Source: Cephalopachus bancanus (taxonomy: Eukaryota > Chordata > Mammalia > Primates > Tarsiidae). From it: a DNA stretch of 64,000 nt. Shown here piece after piece: positions 11,666-23,053 of this stretch. The translations under genes and the position numbers were made by a program. Each line of letters begins with the position of its first letter. Position 1 is the first letter of the stretch. The stretch is from contig JAPVLO010000001.1 of assembly GCA_027257055.1 (NCBI GenBank), positions 17,030,501-17,094,500 of the forward strand. The letters are read 5' to 3'. Below the pieces are notes generated by a model, which worked only from the letters and a program-made list of their open reading frames with translations, was not told the origin of the DNA and made no database searches.

Positions 11666-12859
11666 TCCCTGAGAGCAGAGGCACAGCCGAGTGCGGAGCG
11701 GGGGATGGAGGGCGTCCCCGCCAGAAGGGGCAGCAGGAGCTGTCCTGGGGCGAGGGGCAGGGGCTTCCGGGAGGAGCAGGCCTGGCTGGGCGCAGGGGAG
11801 GGGGTGCAGGGGAGGCGGGCCGGCCCGTGGGGAGGCCCTCAGGGCAGACTTGGGAGAATCACAGCCCCTGCTGTCTGTGAGGGGGGTCTCGTCACAGGGG
11901 CCGGGAGCTGCCCTGCCCCGCACACACGGCACACACGTGTGGCTACACGAACCTGCCCATGGCCAGGGTCCCCGTGGAGGGTCTCCCTGTCATGCCAGGC
12001 CGGCTCCCCCACGGCTCAGCACCAGGGGCCTCAGAGGCGCCTCCCAGGAGATAAGCACCCGCCAGCAGCTGACACCAGCCGCGAGAAACGGCCCAGGAGC
12101 GGGGGTACGCAAATGAGGCGGGGGCCCCCGCGCCTGAATTCAGGGGTGCGAGCTGCAGCCAGGATACCACAGGCTTCCCTCAGCGGACGATCTGAGGGGA
12201 GGAGCACCCAGGCCCGTGCCACCGCAAGAGCCGTCCCTGCGGGTGACCCCACCAAAGCCCAGAAGGGCAGTGGTGAGGCGTGTCCAGAGGGTGGCGGACA
12301 CAGAGGACATGCAACGCCATGGATGCCGCACACGAGGACACGGGGACCCAGCACCTGTCTCCTGGGGGCGGCACATTGGGCGATCACACCCCTCGCTCCG
12401 GGAGAAATCCCACACCTGCCACCGTGCCTCACTGGCCCAGAGGTGCCCGTGCCGCCTGCAGCGGGGTCCCGTGAGGAAGAGGTGCCGTGCTATCTGGGCG
12501 TGCCGCCCCTCCCGGTCGGACTCAGCAGCTGCCCGCGACATGACGCCGGGGCCCCGGGACTCCCCCAGGACGAGGACATGAGCTCTGTGCTGCCAGGGAC
12601 AGCCCGGACCCCATCGAGGCAAGGCCTCCATTCTAGGAAAGATCTTTTGCGGCACTAAGCCATGCCCGCCCAGGATGCTGACTGCACCCACCCGACACAG
12701 CACCCTCACAAAACCCAGCCACCCGTAGGGGAGGTTGGGAGCACCGGGACCGCGCCCTCTGTGCCGCCCGGCGCACCTGCCATGCCCCAGAGGGGTTTCC
12801 TGATCCTTATCGGCAGACAGGGCAGGGGGCCTATCCCTGCCAGGGGAAGCATGCACAGG

Positions 12860-13180
12860 GATGGCCCCACCATGGCAGGTGGCGGGAAGGTGGGATCTAG
12901 GGAGCGGGAATGGCCCGGGAGGGCAGGACAGTGGGTGGGGGGACCCAGGACACAGGGGTGGTTCCAGGACGACAGGACAGGGGGTTGGTGGGATCCAGGG
13001 TGCAGGGACGGCCCCAGGACGGCAGGACAGGGGGTTGGAGGGGTCGGGGGAGCAGGGATGGCCCCGGGCGGGCAGGACAGTGGGATGGTGGGATTTGGGA
13101 AGGGGGGACGGCCCTGGGAGGGCAAGGCAGTGGACGGTGGAATCCAGAGAGAGGAGATGGCCGCGGGAGGGCAGGAGGCC
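12860..13180. repeat. GGCAGGACAG minisatellite, unit about 50 bases
   Basis: Six degenerate units with a core GGCAGGACAGTGGG followed by GGATCCAGG-like and GCAGGGACGGCCC-like segments. Cores fall near 12921, 12973, 13022, 13072, 13121 and 13169, giving a period of about 50 bases. It lies in intron 20. Confidence 0.8.
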
Positions 13181-13439
13181 CGCAAGCAGGAGCCCCGGGT
13201 CGCGGAGAGATCCGGGCCACAGGGGAGGGGCGGGGCCAGCCCCCACAGAGGCGCCCAGGCGCCACGGGGAACCCCACACGTGGCCAAGGGCCTTCCCTAG
13301 CCTGGCTGCAACCCACCCGATCCGTGGGCCTGGGACTTCTTTAAAACGGAAAGATGAGGGCAGTTTAAGTTTTAACTACGGCTTATTATTTACAGCCCTG
13401 CCTTGTTCTAAGGCCCCAGGTGACTTCGATGAAACAGAA

Positions 13440-13545
13440 AATACAGGAAATTAGGAAGAGCAACCCAGGGTAGAAAACAGGACACAGATGTGAGATTTCC
13501 AGATGAGGACAGATGACCCAGAGAGGTCCAGTGTCCCCAGCACCG
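13440..13545 (+). mobile_element. Possible MIR fragment
   Basis: TTCCAGATGAGGACAGATGACCCAGAGAGGTCCAGTGTCCCC resembles the conserved MIR core 'cagatgaggaaactgaggcccagagaggttaagtgac'. Short and diverged. Confidence 0.35.
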
Positions 13546-14270
13546 CCGGCCCCCGTCACCCCTGCTGTCCACCACTGGCCAGGGGTGGGGACGGAAGCCA
13601 CACTGGGACCTCTCGTCCTCTGCCTCCTGAATTCCCTCACTGAGCCCCGTCAGGGGCGACCTCTGGGCAAAGCTAAGAGGCACTGCTAAGAGACACGGGA
13701 GACAGGCCCCCGGGCACCCTGCGTCCAGGGGACAAGAGGCGATGCGGAGAGAGAATCGCTGCATCCTGGACATCCCAGCCCCGCAGGCTCACCGTGCCCT
13801 GAAGCCCAGGCTGGGGTCCCCAGAGCTGCCTTTGGAGTCTAAGTGCCAGCAGAGTCACAGTGTGGCCCCTGGCAGGTCCCACATCTGCGCTCACCTCTTT
13901 AGGGGTCGGCAGCCACCCTGAGACGCAATCCCACCGGTCGGTGAACAACCACGCACTGTCCCCGGGGGAAGACAGTGGCGCCTCTGCGGACAGAGCTGCA
14001 GGGCCAGCCACGGTCCAGGCGGCGGCGCCAACGGGGCCACACATCGTGGGCCGGTGGGGGTCCACCCCCATTATCGTAAACCCGCCCCGGCAAACACCCA
14101 ACAAGCCCAGGTGGAGGGCTGGTCCATACGCCTCAAAAGTGCTACAGCCACGAAACACAAGGAAAGGCCGAGGAATGTTCCAGATTAAGGAGACCAAAGA
14201 GCGCCACACAGCACGGGCCCCAGACTGGGTCCCAGCCGGGGGAAAAACAGCCACAAAGAACATTGTCAGA

Positions 14271-14560
14271 GCCGGGTACGATGGCTCACGCCTGTCATCC
14301 CAGCACTTTGGGAGGCTGAGGCAGGAGGACTGCCTGAGCTCAGGGGTTCGAGACCAGCCTGGGCAACATGGCAAGACCTCGTCTCTACAACACATCAAGA
14401 AAAATTAGCCAGGCGTGGTGGCACGTGCCTGTGGTTCCAGTTACTGGGAAGGCTGAGGCGGGAGGCTCAGCCGAGCCCAGCAGGTCGAGGCTGCGGGGGC
14501 TGTGAGCGTGCGCCTGCTCTCCAGCCTGGGCAACAGAGCGAGTCCCCAACTCAAAAAGAG
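14271..14560 (+). mobile_element. Alu SINE, full dimer
   Basis: Begins GCCGGGTACGATGGCTCACGCC and has both arms, with a mid-A-rich linker (ACACATCAAGAAAAATTAGCC) and an end reading GAGTCCCCAACTCAAAAAG. AluJ-like overall. It shares the CCAACTC ending with the other Alus in the window instead of the usual CTGTCTC or CCGTCTC. AAGAACATTG just upstream and AAGAACACTATTG downstream may be decayed target-site duplications. Confidence 0.9.
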
Positions 14561-15137
14561 CAAGAACACTATTGGGACAACCGGTGAAAGGTGACCATGG
14601 ACTGCGGACTCGTGCACACGTCGCAGCAGGGTCGGGCGTCTGGCTTTGGCGACCGTCCTGCGTCTACACGAGACAGCCCTGGCTTTCAGGACGCATGCCC
14701 TGAAGTGTCCACAGTCGGCCTCACGCACAGCATGGAGAGGAGAGCAAGGGAACGTGATTACAGCAATGGGCGACGGGCATGCGGCGGGTCCCTGGGCTAG
14801 CCTTCTCTACAAATGCAAAACTATGCCAGCACAGGGAGGCTCCGGGAAATCCCGGCACCCCCAGCCTGCTTCCGGCATCTCTGAGAGGCTCCTGTGGCCC
14901 CGGGGAGCCTGCCCGGGAAGCCCCCGGGAGAAGCCCGGCCCCCTCCTGGCAGGCTCTGACGCCCCGCCACCCGGGCAGGGGAGTCCCGCAGCTCGGGCGC
15001 CAGGCTCAGGCGTACAGCCACGCAGAGCTGGGCGAGCAGCCAGCGGCCTGGAGCCCCGACGCCCACACACGGGCGAGGGTCACGGGCGCCGGCGGAGGAC
15101 GCCGGCCCGCCGAGGGGAGGCCTGGCGGCGCACTCAC

Positions 15138-15220
15138 GTTTTTCATCTTGAAGGACTCCTCCTCCAGCTTCTCCACGGCCAGGATGTTCTCGATGGGGAT
15201 GCTGCAGAGGGGCTGGTCCC
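15138..15220 (-). CDS. RASA3: RASA3 exon 20 (PH domain)
   Basis: Completes G617 and encodes residues 618-644 ([27 protein letters not shown]). This is the middle of the PH domain, with the strand [11 protein letters not shown] and the start of the strand completed by exon 21. Human, as I recall, reads Y for C622 and P for K634. Donor AAC|GTGAGTG, acceptor CGCCGCAG. Confidence 0.95.
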
Positions 15221-15969
15221 CTGCGGCGAGAGCGGAGACTGGGTGACGGGCGGAGGCGGTGGCGGTGCCCTGGGAGGGCCGGGGGCTCGGCCGGGCTCCC
15301 CTCCGCGGGCGCGACGGCTGAGAGACCGGAGGCCACGGCAGGGCCGAGGAGGCTGCGGACCCCGGGCCCCCACGGCTGTCCAGGCCAGCCTGACCCCGAG
15401 TCCTCAGACCGACGACCAGGTCTCTTCACGCCCCGTCTCCGGGAACACGCCCCCATTCCCCGGGGAGCACCCGCGCCTCCGCTTTCTGCCACCCAGCTCT
15501 GAGTGCTTCGGGCTCGGGAGGAAACAGCCTGAGAGAACAGAGACCACCTCTGGCCTGCAGACCCAAGGCCTGCGACGGGTGCCGGGACCTGCGGGACCCT
15601 GCCGGCCCTGGCGAGCGCCACCGCCCAGAAGCACCTTCGGAGTCCCGGCACTGGGGCTCCACGCCTCAGCGCACGAGCCCGAGTGTGATGCGGGTGGGGC
15701 GGGGCAGAGGAAGCTCCGTCCAGCCCAGGACCACGGTGGCTGAGACCACGGGCTGGAGGCTGGAAAGCCCTCCTGGCACGGCCAGCCGGCGCTGACGGCT
15801 CCGTGGGAAGCAGGTTTTCCTGAGGCCGGGCTGCCCTGCCTCCCCGAGGGGCTGACCCACAAAGGGTCCGAGGAGCCCGTGAGCAGAGACGCCGGGCCCC
15901 ACGCCCTCCCCGCGGCGCCTTGCCCTGGGCCCCGTGACCCAGGGCCCTCCCCACACTTTCCGCCATTAC
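15221..15969 (-). other. RASA3: RASA3 intron 19
   Basis: 749 bases of GC-rich unique sequence (GTAATG donor). Nothing else recognised. Confidence 0.85.
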
Positions 15970-16076
15970 CTTTGCTCTTCTGGTAGGTGAACTCGTGGTT
16001 TGTCAGGCGAAACCACCGCTTCTTGAAGTTCTTCATTCCGAAGCGCTTTCTCCCCTGCGCCCTCTTGATCATGAAC
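15970..16076 (-). CDS. RASA3: RASA3 exon 19 (N-terminal PH domain, phosphoinositide site)
   Basis: Completes G581, encodes residues 582-616 and starts G617. [20 protein letters not shown] followed by [11 protein letters not shown] forms the first two strands of the PH domain and the basic loop between them. K/R residues at 585-586, 590-592 and 599-601 fit the phosphate-binding face of PH domains that bind inositol phosphates or phosphoinositides. The PH domain of this protein is known for Ins(1,3,4,5)P4 binding. Only Q612 differs from the human residue (H) I recall. Confidence 0.97.
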
Positions 16077-17713
16077 CTGCCGTGACGAGTGCGTGTGGTG
16101 AGCATGGGGAGTCCCGGGGCACACGGCCCCGTCCCGGGGCGCGTTGCCCATGAAGCTCCCCCGCGTGGTGACAAGGCGCCTGAGGCAGGCCGCCGCTTTC
16201 CAGGCTCGCGTGGCCGGATGAAACCAAGCAGCAACACCTCGCCCTGAAACGTTCAGCCCCCGCACGGCACCGGCCACAAGCTACAAGACAGCAACAGCAG
16301 GTGTCAAGAGACGCCTGCCAGGCCCCCGCTGGACCATCACCAGCCGGGGGCGCCACTGGACAGGTCCACGAGAGACGCCGTCGCCGGGCCTGGTCAGCGG
16401 CTCAGGACCGGGCAGGTGTGCAGGGGACATGGGCGAAGCCCACACGTCCGGTATGCAGGGGGCATGTGCTGGTGCCTCCGGAGGACCTAACCTGCTGCCC
16501 TCGGGGCCAGCCCAGCGTGTGAGCAGAGGGCTTCCGGGCCGTGCCCATCAGGGACTCCAGGGAGGTGTGGGGGATTCCTGCAGTTGTTACAGCCCACCTG
16601 GTCTCTCCCATCGGAGGGAGGAGCCCACCAGGAGGAAGAAGAGACAGTCAGGAGCTGGAGCAGACTGCCCGAGGACCCATCGCCTTGTGGCCTCGGCCAG
16701 GAGCACGGCCTTCCCAGGCAGGGATGGAACTCTTCCTGACAGCCCAGGGGGACTGATAGGCTGCGTGGGCACACCGTCAGGGCAGGGAGCACGCATCAGC
16801 ACCAACACGCCAGGCAGGAAGAGAGGATGCCCGGGAGAACGGACACGGCGTCACGGGAGAGCCCAGGCAGGGTGGGGGCCGGCAGGAGAGAGACACACAC
16901 TGCACTTGACAGGAACACGGAATGGATAGCGCCCAAGGGACTGGACTGCAACGCGCCAAGACGGGGCCAGAGCCACTCGCCCAGGTGCTCGTGGGAATGG
17001 GAAGATGCGCCTGGCGGGTACTTGCAGGAGCACAGAGCAGAAGCCACCGGGAGCCACACGGCATGGAGACAAGTGACCAAGTTCACAGCCTGCGTGCACA
17101 GGACAGCGTGTGCTCTCGGACATTCACACGCATGGAGGTCAGCCTGGGAGTGGGTGAGGATACTGCGCCACAGCGTGGCACGGCCCAAGCATGAGGCCAC
17201 CCCAGTGTGGTGCGACCCCAGTGTGAGGTGACCCCAGTGTGCGGTGACCCCAGTGTCAGATGGCCACAGTGTGAGGCTACCCCAGTGCAGCGTGGCCCCA
17301 GCATGGTGCAAGCCCTGGGCAGAGAACCAAGGTCCCCCAGCTGTCCCCTCCGACCCGGTCTCCTGATCCAAGGCCCCCAAGAGCGTGGAGGAGGCCAGGC
17401 CTTCCATGCCGGCGTGGATGGGCCCAGCGTGCAGAGACCTCGACTGCAGGAGATGGCCCAGCTCCTCCCTGTCCCTCCACTGACGGCAGAGGGCAGAAGA
17501 GCCAAAGTCCCCCCAGCTCCTGGGGGAGTCTCGGCGAGGAATGGCAGGGACGGCCATGCCGCTCCCGAGCTGACGGCCAGTAAGGGTCAAGGCTGCCTGG
17601 CCCGGGAAGCTGGCGGCCACACGGCCCGGAGCCATCAAGTTGCAGCATGCATGGAGCCATGAGGGACTGGACGCCAGCCCGCCTTTCCCTCCGGCCCAGT
17701 GGGACAGCCTTAC
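16077..17713 (-). other. RASA3: RASA3 intron 18
   Basis: 1637 bases. It contains a short CCCAGTGTGAGG-type tandem array (17190-17310). The remainder is unique, with TGGTGC and CACAC-rich patches. Confidence 0.8.
17190..17310. repeat. Short minisatellite, CCCCAGTGTGRGGTGA, unit about 16-20 bases
   Basis: About seven imperfect copies of CCCCAGTGTGAGGTGA (variants GCGGTGA, GTGCGA, CAGATGG) in 120 bases, inside intron 18. Confidence 0.75.
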
Positions 17714-17787
17714 CCTTCTTTGAGTAGGATAGGCTGCTCAATGCTCTTGGGGTCTCTTCTCCCCGAGGATGAAATCAAGTCCAGGAA
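17714..17787 (-). CDS. RASA3: RASA3 exon 18
   Basis: Encodes residues 557-580 (FLDLISSSGRRDPKSIEQPILLKE) and starts G581. It links the RasGAP domain to the PH domain; ILLKEG begins the first PH strand. Acceptor CCCTCTAG, donor GG|GTAAGG. Conservative changes from human as I recall: I for V (SVEQ) and L for V (IVLK). Confidence 0.95.
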
Positions 17788-18769
17788 CTAGAGGGGCAAG
17801 AAACCAGAGCATCAGGGAGGGGCAGCGCGTTCGAAGCACGTCTGCTCTCAGGACGGTGGTGACGGCAGGTGCGTCGGGCCTCCTTCCCCACCCAGCAGGA
17901 GGAGGAGTGCGGGGACGCGGGTCCTTCGAGAACAGAGGCCTGCGCCTGTCTCCAGCACCAGCCTGCGTGGCCCCGGCCCTGCCAGGGGGCCCGGCCTGCC
18001 TCCGCGGCTGCCTCAGGGGAGGCCGGGCCTCAGGCGGCCCCTGGACTCCGCCCTGGGAGACTCCCGTGCAGGCACTCGGGGTCTGGCCAGGGAGGAGGCT
18101 GGGCCCGCCAGGACCCGCCAGCCCTTCGCGGCCGCTCCGCCCCCGCCGCCCTCGCCTCCCCAGGAGCCGTCGCCCAGCCTTGGCGGGTGGGTCCCCCGCT
18201 CCCTCAACCGCCCGGACTGGCCTCCCTCCCCCGACTCAGGGCTGCTCTGGTGCCCAGCCCCTCCTTCCCGCTGGTGTTCTGCGATTTCTGAGAAGCACCT
18301 GCGACGGCTTCTGAGCGTAGAGAAAGGCCGAGTGGCAGGGTGCAGAGGAGTCTCCCGGCACCTGGTCTCCCGCTTTGGGTCAGAGCCCTGGGCACCAGGA
18401 CGCTCAGGCGACGGGCGGGGCAGGGCCCGAAGCCGGGGGCGGCGCACCAGCTGCACACACCAGGTGTGACACACAGCCGGCTCTGAGAGCGAGGCCTCAG
18501 ACAGAGGCCGTGCAGGGGGCCAGTCAGACCCCCAGGGACCACGCCACAAAGCGCTTAAGGACTGCACGTGAAGAAGGTGTCCTGGAAATGTGGGTGGGGG
18601 TGTCTGGCCAATGCTGTGAGTGGCCCGACGGCACTGAATGCTTAAAATTGTGAACAGTCAGCTGCGACGTGCAGATTTTATCTCGGTATAACAAGAGCAA
18701 TGCTGTTTCTTGGGAACACCTCGGAACACAGGGGACAGTGTGTCCGTGTTCACCGGCATCAGTACTCAC
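17788..18769 (-). other. RASA3: RASA3 intron 17
   Basis: 982 bases. Mostly GC-rich unique sequence, with a possible L1 3'-end remnant at 18590-18705 near exon 17. Confidence 0.8.
18590..18705 (+). mobile_element. Possible L1 3'-UTR remnant
   Basis: CACTGAATGCTTAAAATTGTGAACAG followed by GCAGATTTTATCTCGGTATAACAAGAGCAA resembles the end of old L1 3' UTRs ('...cttaaaaatggttaaaatggtaaattttat...ttaccacaataaaa'). Strongly diverged. Confidence 0.45.
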
Positions 18770-18847
18770 GTTTTTGACGGCGTCGGCGTATTTCTGCTCA
18801 TTGAAGAAGTCATAAAACGTGGCCATGTAGGACTCCTTAAAACTGGC
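18770..18847 (-). CDS. RASA3: RASA3 exon 17 (end of RasGAP domain)
   Basis: Encodes residues 531-556 ([26 protein letters not shown]) in phase 0 at both ends. It forms the last helices of the GAP domain. Donor AAC|GTGAGTA, acceptor ATCTTAG. D543 replaces the E I recall in human. Confidence 0.95.
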
Positions 18848-20054
18848 CTAAGATGAAAGGGTCACGTGAAGAAGGCCCGAAAGGACCCTGGTCCACAGCC
18901 CAGGCCCGAAAAATCTGGAGGCGCCGGCAACGACAAGCCTAAACTGGGACAACCCCATGGAGACGCCGAGCGTGGCTGGGCCAGTGGCTTCACTGACCCG
19001 GGGCCTCGGCACAGGTCACATGGACCTGAAACCGCAGAAGGAGGCCCTGGCGTGTGCGAGGGGGAAGCAGCTGTGGGCCAGTGGCGAGGTCCCGTCATGA
19101 GAGCCTCTGGCACCAGCAACTCGGGGCTGCCCTGCACTGTCCGCCACATCCCGGGTTCTGGGTTCAGGACGACGCTCATGGCCGCGAGACCTGAGGGCCA
19201 CTCGGGCGGGACGGGGGCGGCGGGCTGCATCGGGCCCAGAAGCGGGGGCGATTTGGTGTCGTTTCACTGAGGTCACTCCAGTTTGTGGACGAGGCGAATC
19301 TCGTGCAGACCCCAGATCTCCAACACGCGCAGAGGGTGAGGGGTGGGGGTGCTCGGCCCACCCGGGAGTGCGGCGCGTCTTTTATTCACCCTGATTCCGA
19401 GAAGCCAACCTCTGCCCAGGGATGCCCCTCTCGGTGCGGGTCCCGTCCCCACAGTCTGACTCCTCTGAGGCCCCACGGAGCACAGAGAGCCCAGCGGCCC
19501 ATGGTGCAGCCCCTCCAGATCGAACCCGAGGCCTCCCAGAAAGCCCCGCCCTGCCCTAGACGGCACCCACAGACCCCCACTCCAGGACGCTGCCCAGCCT
19601 CAGCGCCCTCCGACGGTGAGGCGTGTTCTTGGGGCAAGGGGGGCAGAATCCTGCGGGCCCCAGCCCCTCGGTGCCACATCCAGTGTGAGGGGACCAGAAA
19701 GGAGATGTGGGCGGTGACCAAAGGGGCGTGTCACCGAGTGACCCCCGACTCCCCGCCCAGGGAAGGGCGCGTGCGTGCTGTGGATGAGCCAGCCGCCTGC
19801 TGCCCGAAACCCACCCTGCCTGACGTCCTGAGACGTCCAGACTGGGACCGGCCCAGTGCAGCCGTCACGGCAACGCACGTCGAGGGGGCTGGACGCCCTC
19901 CGAGGACACTGACCGACGTGCCCACGGCCCCACACGGGGAGGAGCGGCCACGGGAGGCTTTCGGAAAAGACCGAGGACCACAGGGATGCGGCAGGGCGGC
20001 CGCTGAGGCGGCCGGAGTCTCTTAGGGAGAGAACGCAGGGAGCGAGAGACGCAC
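18848..20054 (-). other. RASA3: RASA3 intron 16
   Basis: 1207 bases of GC-rich unique sequence. Donor GTGCGT. No repeat recognised. Confidence 0.85.
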
Positions 20055-20132
20055 CGACTTCGACTTGGACAAGCTGCCCAGGGTCTGGATCGTCTTGGAG
20101 ATGAGTGTCAGCGTCCTGGATGTCTGCGGGTC
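20055..20132 (-). CDS. RASA3: RASA3 exon 16 (RasGAP domain)
   Basis: Encodes residues 505-530 ([20 protein letters not shown], then LSKSKS), phase 0 at both ends. This is the helix following the FLR motif in RasGAP domains, with a conserved R and L pattern ([14 protein letters not shown]). Donor TCG|GTGCGT, acceptor CTCGACAG. Confidence 0.96.
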
Positions 20133-21035
20133 CTGTCGAGAGAGGAGAGACGTGAGTTGCGCCCAGGTTCACAGAGGCGCTGAGAGGGGCCCCAGAAGGA
20201 CACAGGGGCACAACGAGTGACAGCGTCACTAAAAGCCGACACGTGTGCACGGACCCTGCAAGCCAGGGACAGCCCCGCAGACGCCGGGCATGGGAAGGAG
20301 TCGCCCGGGGCAGGAGCCACAGCCTCAGGAACTGCTGAGAACACAGCTCCCCCGGCCGCCGGACTGTTGCTGCAGCGGGCAGGGCTCCCCCACAGTGAGG
20401 TCTGCGAGGTGCTGTGGTGCCCCACCCTCAGACAGTGCACAGACGCACACCTCGAGGGCCGAGGTGTCAGGCGGGGGGTCACTGCTCCCCCGATTCTGAA
20501 TGCCCTGACCCCCCGGGCGCTCATGGTCTGGAGGGCTCAGCGTGAAACCACAGGGAAGGGCCCCCCCGCAATGCCCTCGCCCTGGCTGTCATCTGCAGAC
20601 GTGTCCCTGCCACCCCAGCAGAATGTCCACCAGAGGACACCAGGTCCCCACCACCAGGACGGAGCCTGGCGCACAGTGGGTGCTCAGTGTTTGTTGATTG
20701 AGCCAAGGAGTGAACCTGTGGGAGATGACTAACACTCCATTTTTTGTGGGCAGGGGAAGGGGAGCATCGTGGTCGGACCCAGCAGCTACACCTGGGCCAG
20801 AAATAGCATCAGCCCCTCCCACAGTGACCAGTGGTCAGAGCTGACACAACTCGAACAGGGAGGGCCACCACCCACCTGCAACAAAGAGGCTCAGGGACGT
20901 GGCCCCCACAGACGGCTGCATCTCCCACCCTCCGCCCAGCTCCACACACCCCGGACCCCAGGCCCTTGGCCTGGGACAGCCTGGGAGGACAGGCTGGTGC
21001 ACGGGGCCAGAGGGCTCACGGGCCGACACACTCAC
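20133..21035 (-). other. RASA3: RASA3 intron 15
   Basis: 903 bases. Mostly unique, with a MIR/L2-like fragment at 20660-20720. Confidence 0.8.
20660..20720 (+). mobile_element. Possible L2/MIR-class fragment
   Basis: GCACAGTGGGTGCTCAGTGTTTGTTGATTGAGC matches the well-known 'gcacatagtaggtgctcaataaatgtttgttgaatga' end of ancient mammalian LINE/SINE elements. Confidence 0.55.
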
Positions 21036-21142
21036 CGTGTGGTGAGGTGTGAGCTGGAAGAGGTTGGGGGAGAGAATGGCAGGAGCGAAGAACCGGAGGA
21101 AGATGAAACTGCTCACGGCGGTGTACCTCACGTCCAGGTCAT
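21036..21142 (-). CDS. RASA3: RASA3 exon 15 (RasGAP FLR motif)
   Basis: Completes D469 and encodes residues 470-504. [20 protein letters not shown] followed by [12 protein letters not shown] carries the RasGAP signature FLRFxxPA. R485 of this motif positions the arginine finger and is needed for catalysis across the family. Acceptor GGCTGCAG, donor ACG|GTGAGTG. L471 replaces the P I recall in human. Confidence 0.97.
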
Positions 21143-22148
21143 CTGCAGCCAGAGACAGAGAACGGCTGCTTCTAAGGGGACGCGGCAGCCTGGGCGGGGC
21201 TCTGCAGCCTCATGCCCTGCCCTGGGACCCATGGAGAAGGCAGCCCCAGTTCTGGGTCTGTCTCTGTCTGACTCTGTTTTTCTCTCTGTGTGTCTCTGTC
21301 TCTGTGTCTCTCTCTGCCTCCATTTTTCTGCCTGCCTCTCTCCATCTCTCTCTCTCTGTCTCTGTCTCTCTCTCTCCATCTCTCATTGCTGCCACGCAGC
21401 GTGGCCCCGGCGGCAGCTGGCCTGTCGCAGAAACCCCCTCTCGCAGAGGCCCCCACGGTAGACTCGTGGCTGGGGGAGAGGACACAATTATTCATCTGTT
21501 CTCGCCACGTTGGTCCAAGCGGGTCTGGGGCTTGATGTGCTGGGAATGGGCCGTCTCCTGCTCCTGAGCCCTGGCGCTGGCCTCTAGCGGTGGGATGTCC
21601 TGCCCATGATGCCCTGGCCCGGGGATCTGCAGGGCGCGGCTGTGTGGGGCTTTCAGAGCTGTCCCAGGGCCTGCAGGACTCACCGGGGCCCACCCACGCC
21701 TCCGGGAAGGGAGCGGCCGGGAATGGCGAGACCCTGGCTAAGCCCCTGAGAGGCGGCCCCGGGGCCTGTGGGAGGTCCAGGGTGGCCGGTCCTCCCTGGG
21801 GTCACCATCTTTTTGGAAACACAGGTCAGAGCTCAAGACACGGCCCTGGGCTAAGCCACCATCGCCCACAGGAAGACCCCTCTGGGAGACTTGGGAAGGA
21901 TCTAGCTTGGAAACGCCACACCCCTCCTGGACACGGCCCGGCCAGCCAGCCTTCCTGGTCCCACAGAGTGGCCTGGGAGCCCTGGCTGTGGCCACCAACC
22001 CCCAGGAAGCCCAACTTCTGAGCACTGGTTCCAGTCCCGCCCGCTTGGCCCAGCCAGCGTGAACTGCCCTAAGACGGCTGGGCAGGGGCAGAGCTCCCCC
22101 AGAGAGGGCTGGGTCATCTTCCCGGGCGAGGTGTCCTGGGGCACTCAC
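21143..22148 (-). other. RASA3: RASA3 intron 14
   Basis: 1006 bases. Holds a (TCTCTG)n tract at 21245-21390, about 100 bases from the exon 15 acceptor; on the transcribed strand this is a purine tract. The rest is unique. Confidence 0.85.
21245..21390. repeat. (TCTCTG)n simple repeat
   Basis: About 145 bases of TCTGTCTCTGTCTC and TCTCTCTCTC with few interruptions, the same composition as the tract at 1065-1270. Confidence 0.85.
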
Positions 22149-22272
22149 CCTGGAAGCGCTTGGCCGCCGCCTCTCGGAGCGAGAAGAAGATGTCGCACAT
22201 GACGGTGGGGCAACTCACCCCCGACTTGGTGATGACGTGGAAGATGCGGTCCACGTACTGGCGCAGGTTCTC
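22149..22272 (-). CDS. RASA3: RASA3 exon 14 (RasGAP domain)
   Basis: Encodes residues 428-468 ([20 protein letters not shown], then [20 protein letters not shown]) and starts D469. YVDRIFxxI and CPxxMCxIFxxLR are the central helices that form the Ras-binding groove. Acceptor GTTGCAG, donor CAG G|GTGAGT. Changes from human as I recall are I437, V440 and K443. Confidence 0.97.
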
Positions 22273-22978
22273 CTGCAACGGGACGGGCGGGCGCCCAAGG
22301 GCACGCTGGGACCGGCTCCCCTGAGGAGGCTGAGCGCCAGGGCCACGTCTGGGGAAGGGCGTGGAGGGCAGGTGGTGGGACGGCTCAGGACAGCCGTGGC
22401 AGCCAGATGCATTCCCACAGCGTGCAAGAGAGCAGGCCTCTTGTTAAGACACGCGTTGATTAAGTGCGACTCCCTGGCGTTGCAGGACCCACCAGGGCCC
22501 TGGCTCTGCCTCCCTGCACCCGCCGAGTGCAGAACTGACACCCACTAGAATGGACCTCCCTGAGGGTAAAACCTCTGCTCCTTGATGTAAAGGTGTAAAC
22601 AGACGTGGCTGGCACCATCTGCGTGGAGAAGTCACATGAAAGGACTGAAATGCTGGAGAGGCTCAGTGTCAAGGAGTCTTTGTTTTCAAAAACGGGACCG
22701 CTCCCAGACAGCCTGAGGTGCCGGGTTTGGGAACGCGTTTAGCAAGACGGACGGAGAGAACAGGCCGGGCTGCTGCGGGGGTGGCCAAGCCAGGAAAGGA
22801 GGGGGCAGGAGCCCCAGGCCAACCTTGCACCAGCACCGTCCACGTGGCTAGCGCGCCGCAGCCACGGTCAGGCAGGTGTCCGGGCCTGCCCCAGCCCACC
22901 GAGCCGGCCTGGGCGAGACGGGACGACCCACAGCCACATGCCCTGGACAGCGTCAGCAAGCAGAGCAGAGCTCCTCAC
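22273..22978 (-). other. RASA3: RASA3 intron 13
   Basis: 706 bases of unique sequence. Nothing recognised beyond splice sites. Confidence 0.85.
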
Positions 22979-23053
22979 CATGTTGTTCTCAAGGCTTTCA
23001 CCGTCCTTCAACTTCACAGGGTCGATCTCACAAGACTTGTGGCTCTGGCATAT
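22979..23053 (-). CDS. RASA3: RASA3 exon 13 (RasGAP domain)
   Basis: Encodes residues 403-427 ([20 protein letters not shown], then LENNM), phase 0 at both ends. The segment CEIDPxKL is typical of GAP1-family RasGAP domains. Donor ATG|GTGAGG, acceptor TTCTCAG. Confidence 0.96.

Larger units (their letters stand above)
11257..15137 (-). other. RASA3: RASA3 intron 20
   Basis: 3881 bases. Contains a possible ancient SINE/LINE remnant (11535-11665), a 50-base minisatellite (12860-13180), a MIR-like fragment (13440-13545) and an Alu (14271-14560). Elsewhere GC-rich unique sequence. Confidence 0.8.
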
